Source of the DNA: Senecio squalidus
Lineage: Eukaryota; Streptophyta; Magnoliopsida; Asterales; Asteraceae
Reading direction: 5' to 3'
Assembly: GCA_910822075.1 (NCBI GenBank)
Contig: CAJVGC010000001.1
Coordinates: 13,939,160 to 14,003,159, forward strand
DNA: 64,000 nucleotides
Shown: positions 1 to 12,341 of the stretch, piece after piece
Position numbering within the stretch: position 1 is the first letter of the stretch
How the letters are laid out: every line of letters begins with the position of its first letter
The notes under the pieces: generated by a model
What the model was told of the DNA's origin: nothing
Seen by the model: only the letters and a program-made list of their open reading frames with translations
Database searches by the model: none
Program-made: the position numbers and the translations under genes

Positions 1-780
1 GTTTTTTAGTTCTATAATTTTTTATACGTTTGAAAATTTATTGTGTTTAGGATTTAATTTGTCTTTTTTTCAAAATTAATAATAAAAAAATTAAAAATAA
101 AAGGCTAGCAAATTAACATAAAATAATTGTTGATAATTAAATGATGGACAATTAAGTCTTTTTCTACTTAAATTTCAACTTTAAGATTTAAGTGTTAAAT
201 GCTTTATAGATAGTATAGATTTAGGTTTAGTTTGTCCTTTTTCATAAATGAATAAAAAAATTTAAAAATAAAAAACTAGCAAATTAGCATAAAATAATTG
301 TTGATAATTAAATGATGGACAATTAAGTCTTTTTCTACTTAAATTTCAATTTTAAGATTTAAGTGTCAAATGCGTTATAGATAGTATAGATTTAGGATTT
401 AATTTGTCTTTTTTTCATAAACGAATAATAAAAATTTTTGAAAATAAAAGGCTACCAAATTAACATAAAATAATTGTTGATAATTAAATGATGGGTAATT
501 AAGTTTTTTTTTAACTTAAATTTCAACTTTAAGATTTAAGTGTCAAATTATTATAGATAGTATTGATAGATTTAGGATTTAATTTGTCTTTTTTTTCATA
601 AATGATTTTAATCAAAAAGAAAAAAAATAAAAATAAAGTTTAGCAAATTAACATAAAATAATTGTTGATAATTAAATGATGGGCAATTAAGTATTTTCCT
701 ACTTAAATTTCAACTTTAAGATTTAAGTGTCAAATATTTTATAGATAGTATAGATATAGATATAGATGACTCCATTTATT
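1..780 (-). repeat. Tandem array resembling Helitron 5' termini
   Basis: About four head-to-tail units of roughly 170-190 bp. Each contains the block AATTGTTGATAATTAAATGA (first copies near 127, 299, 473 and 662). Read on the minus strand, units begin TCTATACTATCTATAA next to a run of A. That resembles the TC-starting, AT-rich 5' terminus of plant Helitrons. No hairpin-CTRR 3' terminus is seen with them. The tandem repetition is read directly; the Helitron link is an inference from the terminal motif. It could instead be an ordinary AT-rich satellite. Confidence 0.5.
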
Positions 781-1704
781 AAAAAAATTGCACACTTAAA
801 TAATTTTTTTAAATTTATAAAAAAATAAAATGCAATTATTTTAAATTTATAAGTATATATATGGTAAGTGGGTTATAGAATTATATTTGTAATTATTTAA
901 TAATTAATTAATTTAAAAATCTAATTTAATAATTTTATAATGCTTAAATTTTAACCTTATGCCCAAATAACTTATAATGTATATTAATATAGCCGATTAA
1001 AATAATAATAATAATAAAATGAGATAATATGATATATCATGAAGAATAATATTCTCATAAAATAAACAATAAATAATAAAAATCACAAAAGGATGATAGA
1101 AGGGATGAATCTCTCGTGTCAAACATGTATGGTTTCTTTTCATATCAAACAATCAATGCAACAACTCAGCTCAAGATTCACTTGGTTATTAATCACACAA
1201 TACATAAAATAGAATCATGTGACACCTAATCATCCAACCCAATTGGATGTTATAATATAGTAAACCATTTCAATAAATAACTACTACCTATTTTGTCCAA
1301 ACAAGTGTAACATTCTTTTTATATTAGATTGTTTTACAAACCCATCATTCTTAGCATGATTTTTACCATATAGTACTTGTTGATAACATGATGCAAATTA
1401 GTTTCTATGATTGTAATGATGTATACCAATTAATATGTTATCATAAAAATAACAAATCTTAATATTTGTTCTTAAAGGGTCTCGAACTCACACTTTTTTA
1501 ATTAGTTGGTCACTTATATTTTGTTAGAGTAGAAGTCCTTTAGATTGGATATAATCATGCGGTAATTAGACCAAATAAGTGCGTGTGTTTTCTTGTGTAA
1601 ATTGTTAGTAATTTGTATATTTTGTTAAATAATTTATAACTTCCTAATGAGTTTTAATGATACAATATTGCTAATTGTTTATAGTTTTTACTAAAATACA
1701 TACA
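781..1704. other. AT-rich non-coding DNA
   Basis: No open frame, RNA gene or clear repeat boundary is seen. Short runs such as ATAATAATAATAA near 1003 are simple-sequence. The last five bases (ATACA) are the apparent target site of the copia element that follows. Confidence 0.6.
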
Positions 1705-2310
1705 TGTCATGATAGTTTGAGTTAGATAAACTCAACAGATTTTAACGAAAGAGCTTGATCTATCAAAGAAGTTTAGCAGCGGATAAACACTTTGATAGTA
1801 CAAGTTAATCGATTAAACAAATATTGTATAAGAATAACGAATGAACAATAATGTTTGTCGAATATTAAGCCTCAATATATTAATCACAAAAGAAAGATTA
1901 ACATACGTGTTTTTCCTAGTACAAAGATCTATGTATTTATACACCTTCAGGCTAACCTAACTAATCTAGGAAATGTCTTTACAATTTCAATTGTATTATG
2001 AGTACATGTACAATTGCATCATAATTACAATTGATATATTTAAGGAAAAGATAATTACAAATATAATTGATAATTATCTAAAACTATACTAGCAGTAATA
2101 GTGAGAGCGGGCAATAGTAATGAGGTCCAACAGTAGTAACCAAAGCTTGTAACAGTTGTTTCTTCAGGATTATTAACTTGAGCAGTAGTAATTGACTTTG
2201 TCTTCAAGCAGTACTATCTTGAGCAGTATCATTGAGCAGTATTAACCAACAATACTAATGAACAGTATTAATGGAATTAAACTATAACACTAACAGTTTT
2301 AATCCCAACA
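1705..2310 (-). repeat. 3' LTR of the SIRE-like element
   Basis: 606 bp matching 13408-14013 along its length with scattered substitutions. On the element strand it starts TGTTGGG and ends in ACA. Its inner 200 bp carry many copies of a word like GCAGTA(G/T)TAA, also found inside the element. Confidence 0.92.
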
Positions 2311-2321
2311 ATCTCCCCCTA
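2311..2321 (-). other. Polypurine tract of the SIRE-like element
   Basis: On the minus strand the 3' LTR is immediately preceded by TTAGGGGGAGAT, a purine run in the position of the plus-strand primer. It fixes the orientation and the inner edge of the LTR. Confidence 0.8.
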
Positions 2322-2395
2322 ACTATTACTTTTATTTCACATTAAAGTATCAAGTTTCAAACAAGTTTAATACATGAATGATGATTACAAAACAC

Positions 2396-5300
2396 TCATT
2401 TACTTTCTCTCTTCTTAGCCTCTCTCTCTTCCTTTAACTTGGCTTGTTCTTCATTACGCTGAAGCACCATCCTCCAAAGTAAATCATGTGCCATTTGGGA
2501 TGTTTTTGCTGCATACCAACTAATTGTGATCATCTCATGAAGAGTTCCAAAATCCATATTATACCTTCTATCAACCAAGTAAAATCTCATGGCACCATGC
2601 TTTCTAACAATTGAGTGAAATCCACTTCTTTCATACAGGAACTATCTGATAACTGGATTATGAGCTCCTCCTCTGTGAAATACTTCACTTACCAACTTTG
2701 CTTCAGGATGAAACATTCCATTCAACCAGTCAAGGGAAAGATCTGTGCCTGAACAAGTACCTCTATTTTGAGAGTACTTTCTAACACCAATATCATATAA
2801 CTTTTGCACATCTTGTCTTGAAAACTCCTTGATCAACCTGTAGAAAGCTGACATTACATATTTCTTATGATCTGCTCTTGTCACCAAGTAGATTGTCTTA
2901 TTAGCACCTCCAATATACTCTCAGACAATGATTTCTGGAAGATCCATAGCCAGAGGTTCAACATGCATTCCCTCTTCATGCACAATCAGAGCATAACAAT
3001 CATCTTCAGAAATTTCAACATAACCCTTCTTCTCCATAATTGATGAAGTATCAAATGGAATTAATTGAGTTGATGCAGTAGTTGATTCATCAATGTGTAC
3101 CTCTTCTTGTGTAGATTCAATTGCAAGTGGCTCCTTTTCAGCAATAGTTGAAGCAACAGTTGCTAAAGTTTCTATTCTTGGCTTCTTGCTTAGTACTCAA
3201 GAGGCAAAAGATCTCTTCCTCTTCTGCTGTTCAGTTGGACTAACAGTCTTAGTATGAAAAGGGTTAGGTATTAATTCACCTTGAGAAGTAAACATGTTTC
3301 TTCCAAGCTCATGAGCTCTCTTGATTAACCTTTCCATTTCATATTTGTCTTGTTCTTCCTTCTTAGTCAACTTAGCAGCCTCATCCTTATCCTTCTTCCT
3401 TTCTTTTTCCACCACTCCAAGAAGATTTCCAAAATTCATTGGACCCAATGATTTACCACTATAACCTTTAGACTTCACGTAGTTCATGAATTTTTGCTTA
3501 TCACTTACCATCTTCTCCTTCTTTACTTGCTTCTTCACCACCAACTGAGACTTCTTTGCTTCATCGACCTTTTGAATCATGGCCAATTCTCTATTATATT
3601 CAGCTAGCAAAAGTAGTCTTTCTTTCTCCAATTTTGCAATTCTATCAAGCTCAGCGTGTTGAATTTGAGCATGTACTTCCCTGGCAGTTGCAGGATCTCC
3701 TCCAACATCCACAATCTCTGAAGCTAAGTGAAGTGCAGCAAGCTCATCCAATTTTAATTTCTTTGAAGCTTCAGTTGTTTTCTTGTCTTCGACCACTAAC
3801 AAACCTTTACCCTTATCCTTGATTGTTGAGTCAGATGAACTAATTCTTCTTCCTCCAATATAGTGTGGTCTGGGTATGTTGATCTACCTTGTGTCTGTAG
3901 GGATGATAGGAACAACTCCATACCTTGCACGTAGGATCTAGAACATAGTCCTCCCCTTCAACTATTATGGACCCTTGATCTTCAGTTGGAATAGATATTC
4001 CCTTTTGTTTAGGTCTTTGATCTTGTTCTATCTTCCTCTTCTGAGTGATTTGACTCTTGATATTAAGTAATTCTGCAGTAAGAGTCTTTTCCTCCACAGA
4101 TGGCTCAACAAGAGTGATTAGTGTGGGTGTTATAGTTGCAGTTGAAGATGGAATGGTAGTTGTTGTAGTGGCAGTTGTAAACACAGCAGTAGGAATGACA
4201 GTAGGAATGGATTCTGAAGTAGGAATGCCAGTTGCAGTAGTAATCAAACCTTCAGCAGAAACAACGGTAGTAACAACTTCAGCAGAAATCACTTCAGTAT
4301 TAATGCTTTTAGGAACTGCAGTAGAAACCATTTCTTCAAGTAAAATCTTTAAAATCTCCTTGATTTCTTCCTGCTCCCCCTTAACTAAATCATTATCTAC
4401 TTTCATTCTCTCCTGCTCCCCCTTAACAAAATGCTCATCATCTTTATCTTCAACATTCAGCTCCCCTTCATCTTCAATCTCCATTACTTTCTCCCCCTTG
4501 AATGCTTCACTATCATCACCACCTTCTTCTTGATGTTTTTCTTCAATTATTGGTTCTTCTTTAGTGGCAGTGATGTCAGTCTCATCACTCTTTTCTTCTT
4601 TCTCTTCTTCCATAATTACTTCAACCTCCTCTTCTATTGAAGCATTAGAAACAGAATCTTTCACCTCCTTCTCCTTCTCCATTTTCTCCCCCTTTTTGTG
4701 ATCATCATTTGCATCATCTGAAGAGCTAGATGATTTTGAAGGCGTATGAGAGGTTCCAACATCTCTCTTTTCAGTATTTTGATTCTTGAACTGTGTTTCA
4801 AGTGTTTTCTGATGTTCTACCAACTCAAGGACCATTTTCTTTAGGGCTGCTAACTCCTCTCCTTGTTGATCAACTTTGAGAATAAACGTTTGGCACAATT
4901 CCATCAATTCCAAGTTTGAGTATTCATATCTGTCCCCACCCCTTGCCTGTTGAGTACCAACAGGTGGAAGATCATAGGAAGGAACAAAGGAAACCTTCTG
5001 CCTAGCAGAAGCATCTTCCCCTCCCCCCTCCCCCAAGGTTTCTTGGAACCCGGGTCCACTTTCTAAGGCTTCCTCAAACAGACAACTTCGGAAAATGTTT
5101 CCATTGGTTCGGTCTTATAGCCTGTCAATCTGGCATGTGCATCACTAGGTGAAGCAACAGTCGTTTGAGCCCTTCCAATATGGCCATCCCTATCCTTAAA
5201 GACCACCTCATGGAGCTTGGGAAAGAGTTCATTGTGTTCCCACAAGAAAGCCTCACCTGAAGATTGTTCAGGTAAGGTAGGAGCAATAATGGGTGTAGGG

Positions 5301-6295
5301 GTAGGCTTAGACATAAGAGTATGAGGACTCCTCTTTGCCCTTCTTGAAAATTGTGCAATAAGTGGAGGTGTTTGAAGAGGTTGTGAAACATATGGGATTA
5401 AAGGTTCGGTCACATTAGAAGTGACAGTAGTAACTGGAGGAGTACTTACAGTAGGAACTATAGAGGTACCCTCAGCAGTAACAGGTGGGATTTGTGCAGT
5501 ATTACTAGCAGTACTAACAAGGACAGGTGTGGGTTGAGACACAGGTTGAGTACCCTGTCTCTCACATGTAGAAGGATTTACACCCACCATTGTAGAGAAC
5601 AATGGGGTAACATGGCCAGAAAATCCTTTATTCTTTTTCCTCATGTTTGAAAAAACTTTTTTGCCATGAGAGTTGGCAGGGAAAACAGTTTCTGATCTTG
5701 AAAGATCCAAAATTTCACAGTTTAAAATGTGTTGTATGAATCTTGGATACATCAAGAATTTTTGATCTTGATGTGCCAGATTCCACAACATTCCAACAAA
5801 AATAAGTTTGAAAAAGTTAAAAGCTTGGTTTGTTGCAAGATAGACCATGGCAGTTGCCAAGGAGCTGCCACTTCATTCCATCCAGTTCTTTTCTGAGACA
5901 TGGACTGTTGCATTGTGTGCATTAAAAACTTCCACTGAGGGGACAAAAGAGATTTTTGAAAAATGGTTGTAGTAAGAGTCCCCTCATAGCCCATTCTTTG
6001 AAAATTTTCAAAAAGAGTTTGATTGGGTAAAGTGGATATACCTTCATCATCTTGCAGTTGTAGATGAGTCCTCAATGTTGCCTCTGTAACTGTAATTTTG
6101 GTGCCATCAACTATGGCTGAGATGGTGGGTACATGTGATTATGAAGTAACAACAACAGTTCTCCAAAAGCTTCTCAAATGCTCTTCATGAATATCTGGAG
6201 AGATGGTCTATGATTAGGTGGAAATCTTGATTTTCTTTTGTTTTTATCAAATTTGCGACCACATTGTGGCCATCAATGAACTTAAGAGATACCAT
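2396..6295 (-). pseudogene. Extra 3' ORF of the SIRE-like element (env-like position), broken
   Basis: Reading starts at the ATG at 6293-6295 and runs through about 3.9 kb with several stops and frameshifts. Open pieces lie at 6075-5752, 5860-5063, 5036-3840, 3802-3197, 2887-2642 and 2590-2396. The first ~230 codons form a compact domain with landmarks SPQWKFLMHT and KFLMYPRFIQ. A Pro/Thr/Val-rich linker and a long acidic Glu/Lys-rich stretch follow. After that come a charged, coiled-coil-like region near 3250-3790 and a small C-terminal domain ending in EEREAKKRESK. The pieces at 2887-2642 and 2590-2396 are in one frame split by a TAG. I recognise the N-terminal part as a recurrent ORF downstream of copia pol in Asteraceae; its function is unknown. 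No signal peptide or convincing membrane segment is seen, so a true envelope role is doubtful. Confidence 0.7.
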
Positions 6296-6999
6296 TGTTG
6301 TTTTCAGAAAGAAATTTCAGTTGCAACGGTTTTGAGAAAAATTATTGTTCTCTCAATTTGGAAATTTTGAAAATTTGAATTGTTAGAAAGAAACCCTTTT
6401 TATAGGCCCATTAATGTAACAAAATGGACATGTTGAACTAGACGCGCGCCAGATTTTAAATAAATAGGTCCAATTGTTAACTGCCACGGGTAAAAAGTTT
6501 GTTGCAACTTGAAGTTTGACTTGTCAACGCAGTAGTAACAGAGTAATTTATTTTTTAAAAATTACCCTGCAGTTTTAACCGTTGTAGTAGAAACACATAA
6601 GACAATAGTAACCAGGAAAGCAGTAGTAATGACAAAAACGGGCCGTATTAACCAGTCCTGCAGTAGTAATGAAACCACTGGCAATATTAATTAAGCAAGC
6701 CGTAGTAATGAGATTACTAGCAGTACTAACCATTCCAGCAGTATTAACAAACCTTTTTGGCAGTATTAACCAGTCCTGCAGTAGTAATGAAACTACTTAC
6801 AGAACAAATCAATACTAGCAGTAGGAATGAACATATCTTGGCGTACTAATAATACTTATGTCTAAATTTGTTTCTACTGTTAATGTTGCAGTAGTAACAT
6901 AGTGCAAAACTAAAGAGTAGAGCACTGTTTCAAGTTAAGGTTACTACTGGTTGCTCGAAGGGACATTTATTGAGAAATTAAGGGACCAAATTATACAGT
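6296..6999 (-). repeat. Non-coding spacer with dense GCAGTA(G/T)TAA words
   Basis: Between the RNase H stop and the extra ORF no frame is open. From about 6530 to 6900 there are more than a dozen degenerate copies of a word like GCAGTA(G/T)TAA(C/T). The same word is present in the LTRs and in gag. Confidence 0.7.
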
Positions 7000-8474
7000 T
7001 TATTCCATATTGATCATGCCAATACTAGTAATCAAGAATTTAAATCTTCCCACATCAAAAGCTTTTGTGAGAAGATCAGCAAACTGATTATCAGTATGGA
7101 CCTTTGCAATATGAATCAATTTCTTTTCATTGCAGTCTCTAATGAAATGGTATCTAATATCAATGTGCTTGGTCTTAGAGTTCTTCATAGGATTGTTGAT
7201 GATGCTGATTGTACTCTTGTTGTCTATGTAGATTGGAGTATTGATGAATGCATATCCATAGTCCATCATCTGATTTTGTATCCACAGTACTTGTGCACAA
7301 CAACTTGATGATGCTACATACTCAACTTCTGTTGAAGAAGTGGACATAATTGTTTGCTTCTTGCACTGCCATGACACCAATCTTGATCCAAGAAATTGAC
7401 ATCCACCTGAAGTGGATTTTCTATCCAACCTCTCACCACCATAGTCACTGTCAGTATAAGCAATTAATTTAAAAGGAGAGTCTTTGGGATACCTTAAACC
7501 TAAGGAAGGTTTTCCTTTCAAATATCTGAATATTCTCTTGAATGTATGAAGATGTGACATCTTGGGCTTGGTTTGATATCTTGCACATACACAGACTCCA
7601 AACATGATGTCAGGTCTTGAAGCTGTGAGATACATTAGAGATCCAATCACTAATCTGTAGTTGTGAATATCTACATCATCCCCCTCAAGATCTGCAGTCA
7701 ACTGTTTGTGAGTCTCCACATGGGTGCTTGCAGTCTTTGCCTCAAAGAATCCAAATTTGGTTAAAATATCGTTCACATACTTAGACTGGCTGATGAATAG
7801 ACCATTTGGCTTCTGTTTGACTTGAAGACCAAGAAAGAAGGTCAATTCTCCCATGGAGCTCATCTTGAACATACTGTGCATTAGATGTTCAAACTCCTTG
7901 CACAGAGCATCTTTGGTGGATCCAAAGATGATGTCATCCACATATATTTGGACAAGTAGGATGTTTGAGTGAACTTTCTTGATGAAGAGTGTCTTGTCAA
8001 TAGTGCCTCTTTGGAAGTTTTTCTTTAGAAGATAGTCTGAGAGTGTTTCATACCAAACTCTTGGTTCCTGATGAAGCCCATAGAGAGATTTGTCCAATTT
8101 GTACACTAAGTGGGGATGTTGAGGGTCTTTAAAACCTGGAGGCTGTATGACATAGAATTCTTCTTCTATTAGGCCATACATAAAGGCACTATTCACATCC
8201 ATTGAAACACTTTGAATCCCTTGTATGATGCATAAGCAAGGAATATTCTGATAGCTTCCATCCTTGCTACTGGTGAAAATACATCTTCATAGTCAATCCC
8301 TTCCTCCTCTGTGTATCCATGAGAAACCAAACTTGTCTTGTTCTTGATTACTATTCCTCTTTCATCCTTCTTATTCCTGAAGATCCACTTAGTTCCAATG
8401 ACTTTCTTTCCTCTTGGTAACTGAACCAATTTCCATACATCTTGGATTTTGAATTGAAGCAGTTCTTCTTGCAT
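7000..8474 (-). pseudogene. Copia reverse transcriptase and RNase H
   Basis: Two overlapping open pieces, 8474-8193 and 8202-7000, join across a single-base shift at about 8196-8200, just before the MDVNSAF motif. RT landmarks include GTKWIFRNK, the YVDDIIFGS active site and LTFFLGLQVKQ. RNase H shows YTDSDY, the S-T-E-V-E-Y block and YIDNKSTI, so its acidic residues are present. The C-terminal end TKHIDIRYHFIRD is the usual copia terminus. Apart from the frameshift this is the best-preserved part of the element. It would copy the element RNA into DNA and remove the RNA strand. Confidence 0.93.
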
Positions 8475-8483
8475 AGCCTCAAT

Positions 8484-9420
8484 CTAGTTTGGATCTAGAA
8501 GAGCTTTATGAATTTTCTTTGGTTCAAGTTGAGATAGAAAGCAGGCATATGAACAAGTGTTTATGTCCTTATTAGCTTCCTTCTGTGTCTTGAGTTGACT
8601 CCTTGTTTGCATGGGAATTTCATAGTCACCAAACATTTGTGAGATATGGTGGTTCTTATGAATTCTGGAAGTTGGAACCTTTTCCACTCTAATAAAAGTT
8701 TCCAAGTTGGTGTCATTGAGGTCTGGTTGGGCAGTTTCAAAGGATGGAGGACTAGTACTTTTGGGAGTGAAGATTTCCTCATCTTCAGCTTCATCAGCTA
8801 CCATATGATCAATACCATTGTCATCATCTTCTACCAATTGTGGGACACCATTTGATCTTAGACCAGATCCTGTGACTGAGAGTGGAGTTTCAGAAGTAGG
8901 TGAACTGCTTTCCCCATCAGTAAAATTGCTTCCATCATTAGGTACTTTTGGTAAGGCCTCCTCTTCAATCACCTTGTCAATTTTATCATAGATATTGAGA
9001 GGATCATTAGTAGAGATGGGAAGATATACATATTCCATCACATCCAGTCTATCAGTACCAATGACTGGCGGTGTAGTTGGAACAGGTGCAGTAATAACAA
9101 ATGAGGATTGTTGGAAGTCATAGTTGAAGTCCAATGATTTGGTTAAAGCATCAATATCAAACATCCAGTTTGGACCTTGGCCTTGTGTGTTTGGGGTGCT
9201 TTCATTGAATGAAACATTGGCACTTTCTTCAATTATGCTTGTCCTATGATTGTAGACTCTATAGGCTTTGCTTTGTGATGAATATCCAACATATTCCTTG
9301 CTTTCAAACTTGCCAAGATAGTCCTTTGAGCTTAGGACAGTACAAGGACATCCAAATGCTTTTAAGAAACTTATTAGGGGTTGTCTTTTATGCAGTAGCT
9401 CATATGGAGTATTTTTTTTG
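8484..9420 (-). pseudogene. Copia integrase C-terminal region and integrase-RT linker
   Basis: The open piece 9164-8484 starts at MFDIDALTKSL and runs through a Ser/Thr/Asp-rich linker to the SQLEPKKIHKALLDP block that precedes RT. Bases 9420-9165 translate to the usual integrase C-terminal segment (GCPC and YVGYSSQSKAYR-like words), but in another frame from 9421 on. There is therefore at least one frameshift near 9420. A TAG near 8485 separates the linker from RT. Confidence 0.75.
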
Positions 9421-9901
9421 TTACTTCACCAATAGGACTCTGTTTTGTACATAGCAAGCAGTATTAACTGCTTCTGCCCAGAAGAAGATTGGTAGATTTG
9501 AGTCTGCTAGCATACTCCTTGCAGCTTCAATGACAGCTATTTCTTCTTTCAGCAACTCCATTTTGTTGTGGAGTCCTTGCTGCACTGAATTGTCTGTCAA
9601 TGCCCTTCTTCTTACAAAAGTCATTCATCACACTATTCTTGAACTCTGTTCCATTATCACACCTAATCTTATTAACCTTCAGGTTGATTTGATGTTCAAA
9701 TTTAGTGATGAATGAGATGAGTAGCTGACTTGTCTCATCCTTGGTTGCTAGGAAGTACACCCATGTATATCTTGTATAATCATCAGTGATTACAAGACAA
9801 TTGGTGGGACCAAAGATATCCATATGAAGTAAATGTAAAGGTGTAGAGATGGTGTTGACTTCCTTTGATTTGTGAGAAGATTTGTGTTGTTTTCGCTTCA
9901 A
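9421..9901 (-). pseudogene. Copia integrase catalytic core
   Basis: The piece 9901-9527 holds the first catalytic Asp in HMDIFGP, the second in RCDNGTEF and the Glu in NGVAERRN, so the D,D-35-E triad is visible. A frameshift just after this Glu moves reading to the overlapping piece 9624-9421, which ends in the FFWAEAVNTACYVQNR block typical of copia integrases. The protein would insert element cDNA into the chromosome. Confidence 0.88.
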
Positions 9902-9920
9902 ACATGCAACACAATTATCT

Positions 9921-10505
9921 TCAAGTGAGAATTGTCTTGTTAGGAAGGCCTCTGACTAGATTTGATTTGACCAATTGATTGATGTTCTTGAAGTTCATGT
10001 GACACATCCTCCTGTGCCATAGTGTGGATTCATCAATTGTTGCTTTGGAAAAAAAGCAATTTACTGCTCCAGTTGGGAAGACCTTTGACAAGTCAAAGAA
10101 ATAGACATTATCCTTTCTTGGTGTACTTAGCAGTATCTTGTTCTCATCAGTCACATATCCAGGCTCCATGATAAAGCATTCTTTAGCTGTGAAGATTGTA
10201 GTATTCTCCTTGTCATACACTTGTGACACACTTAGTAAGTTGTACTGTAGCTGCTGAACATAGAAGACATCTTCAAAGCTGATTCTTCCATTTCTCACAG
10301 TACCTTTGCCAGTTATCTTTCCTCCTTTGAGATTTCCTCCAAAAGCAACATATCCTCCATTGAATGGTTCAAAGTTTTGAAGACATGATATGTTTCCAAT
10401 CATGTGCCTTGAACAACCACTATCTACATGCCAACTGCTTTCTTCCTTAGTTGTTGGTTGTTCCTGCACATGATGAAGAAAGATTAGTTCCTTTTGGGAA
10501 CCCAA
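9921..10505 (-). pseudogene. Copia aspartic protease and pre-integrase (zinc) domain
   Basis: The protease active-site block WHVDSGCSRHM lies near residue 27. The GAG-pre-integrase domain follows, with LWHRRMCHMNFKNINQLV giving the HHCC zinc-binding His pair. A stop at about 9921 cuts it from the integrase core, which continues after a short interval. The protease would process the Gag-Pol precursor. Confidence 0.85.
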
Positions 10506-10635
10506 GCCAAGGTTGACTTGGGTTTACCCATCTCATCAAAGTAACTCACCTTCCTTTGAATTAGATTTTCAAAATCAAGTGGTGCAGGTGGTTCAGTTAC
10601 TTTTATCTTTGGTCTTCAAACCTTATTAGTTGTTT

Positions 10636-10985
10636 TTCTTAAAGATGCAATATTAAAAGATTTATTCTTAGCAGTATTAACAGAGTTAGTTTTGGAAAAC
10701 TTTCGTTTTGCAGTATTAATAGATGCAGTATTAACAATTGCAGTATTAACACCATTCTGTTTTGCAGTCTTAACAGACGCAGTAGTAACTCAAAGCTGTT
10801 TTGCAGTATTAACCTTTGCAGTATTAACACAACTCTGTTTTGCAGTATTAACAGGTGCAGTATTAACTCTGTTTCTACTGTGTTTTGAAACATGTGAATT
10901 TTTAATACGTCCTCTACTTTTTGCAGTATTAACAGAGTTATACTTTGCAGTATTAACTTCATTAATACTGTGTGTGGAAGAATTT
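10636..10985 (-). repeat. Val-Asn-Thr-Ala repeat segment in the gag-protease linker
   Basis: On the element strand the sequence is dominated by GTTAATACTGC(AAA), about 12 copies, which read V-N-T-A-K in the coding frame. The linker between the second zinc knuckle and the protease is thus built from the same word found in the LTRs and 3' spacer. Short open frames on both strands here (for example a C-F-A-V-L-T repeat on plus) are by-products of the repeat. Confidence 0.75.
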
Positions 10986-10987
10986 CT

Positions 10988-12214
10988 TTAAGACTTATTA
11001 ACAACTATAGGTTTGGATTTTTGAACAGATTTTCCATGGTTTTGAGATGATTCTAACTTGTTATTATAACCCAACCCCCTGTGATGCTTTTGAAGCATTT
11101 TCTTTTGATTTTCAGGATTATAGAAACATATTTTAGCATAATGATTTTCCTTTCCACAGATGAAACACACTTTTATAGGTCTTTTAGGAATTTGAGCCTT
11201 TTGAGCTTTTAACTAATTTCTATTTCTTTGATTTCCTCTTGTATCTATGTGGACCCAAGACTTTTCTTTTTCTTTAATACCTTCAATGTTTTTACAGTAG
11301 TTACATTCACATTTATTTTCTTTCTTTATCTGTTTTTTGGGCATCATGGTCACTAGACTTTGTGAATTTTGTTGAGTAACTCCTTCAATTGTGATCAAAT
11401 GATTTTCAAGAGGAATATCATTGTTTTTCACAATATTCAATTTACTCTCTTCCACTAAGTCCTCAATCAGAACTTCTTCATAGTTGATTGGATCAACTGT
11501 GAATGATTCCGTTGGAGGTGACTGAGTTATAGGAATTCTAGGTTTTTCTAAAGATGGAGGAATGTAATTTTGATTTAATGGTGGGCCAACTTCTTTATAA
11601 CCTATTCCTGTCTTTGCTTTACCAATGATCTGATTTTGAATAAGGTTATTTACAGATTTTGAAGCATATTCTAGTTTCCCTACCTTTAATTCAACCTTTT
11701 CTTTCTCCTTGGTGATTCTTTTAATTTCCTCCCTAGCTTCCTTAAGTTTCACTAACAAATCATCTCTTTACCATTCTACAAATTTAATCTTTTCTTGATA
11801 GCTTAATTCATTAGCTTTATAAGATTTAGTTTGTGTTTCTAGATTTTCTATTCCCCTAGAGGTTGATCTTCTTTGTTCTTCTAATGTTTTAATAGTGTCA
11901 CAAATAAGTTGATTATGATTTCTATACTTAAGCATAACATCTTTACATTCAGAAGAACATAGTTTATGATTTACCTCAGCTGTGAGAGATGATGATGATG
12001 ATTCAGAGTCCTTGGAAGATGCTGCAACTGCCATAAGAGTCTTGTTTTCTTCATATTCTTCTGCAGCTTCACTCCAATCAAAGCCAAAAGCATCATCAGT
12101 GATGGCAATAGTAACGGATGCAGTAGGAACATCAACTGCAGTAGAAACAGTTTCAGCAGTATAAACCATATCTGCAGTAGAAACCACATCTTCAGTTGAA
12201 ACTACATATGCCAT
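10988..12214 (-). pseudogene. Copia gag C-terminal part: coiled coil and second zinc knuckle
   Basis: Pieces 12214-11768 and 11758-11213 are in one frame, split by a TAA after KFVEW. They contain an acidic/serine region and then a charged coiled-coil-like stretch (EAREEIKRITKEKEKVELK). Piece 11170-10988 holds a CCHC knuckle, CFICGKENHYAKIC, with normal C-x2-C-x4-H-x4-C spacing. The first ~35 residues are rich in S-T-A and V-S-T-A words that come from the GCAGTAG repeat. Confidence 0.72.
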
Positions 12215-12341
12215 TAATGCTCTGTTTTGAGAGGTATCTTCAGCAGATCATTCCAATCATATCCAAACACATCTTGAGTAATTAGTGTAGTTGATGTACT
12301 CTCTTGATTGTTCCTAGAGTTGTTGGGCTTTGATTTGTTTT

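Noticed and set aside
4057..4533. 158-codon Val/Ser-rich frame on the plus strand
   Set aside because: Antisense to the extra 3' ORF of the copia element; its valine repeats come from the GCAGTAG word.
2396..6295. Viral envelope gene
   Set aside because: The position is env-like, but no signal peptide, cleavage site or membrane anchor is seen.
10692..10991. Repeating C-F-A-V-L-T protein on the plus strand
   Set aside because: Reverse-strand reading of the V-N-T-A repeat; no start context or known family.
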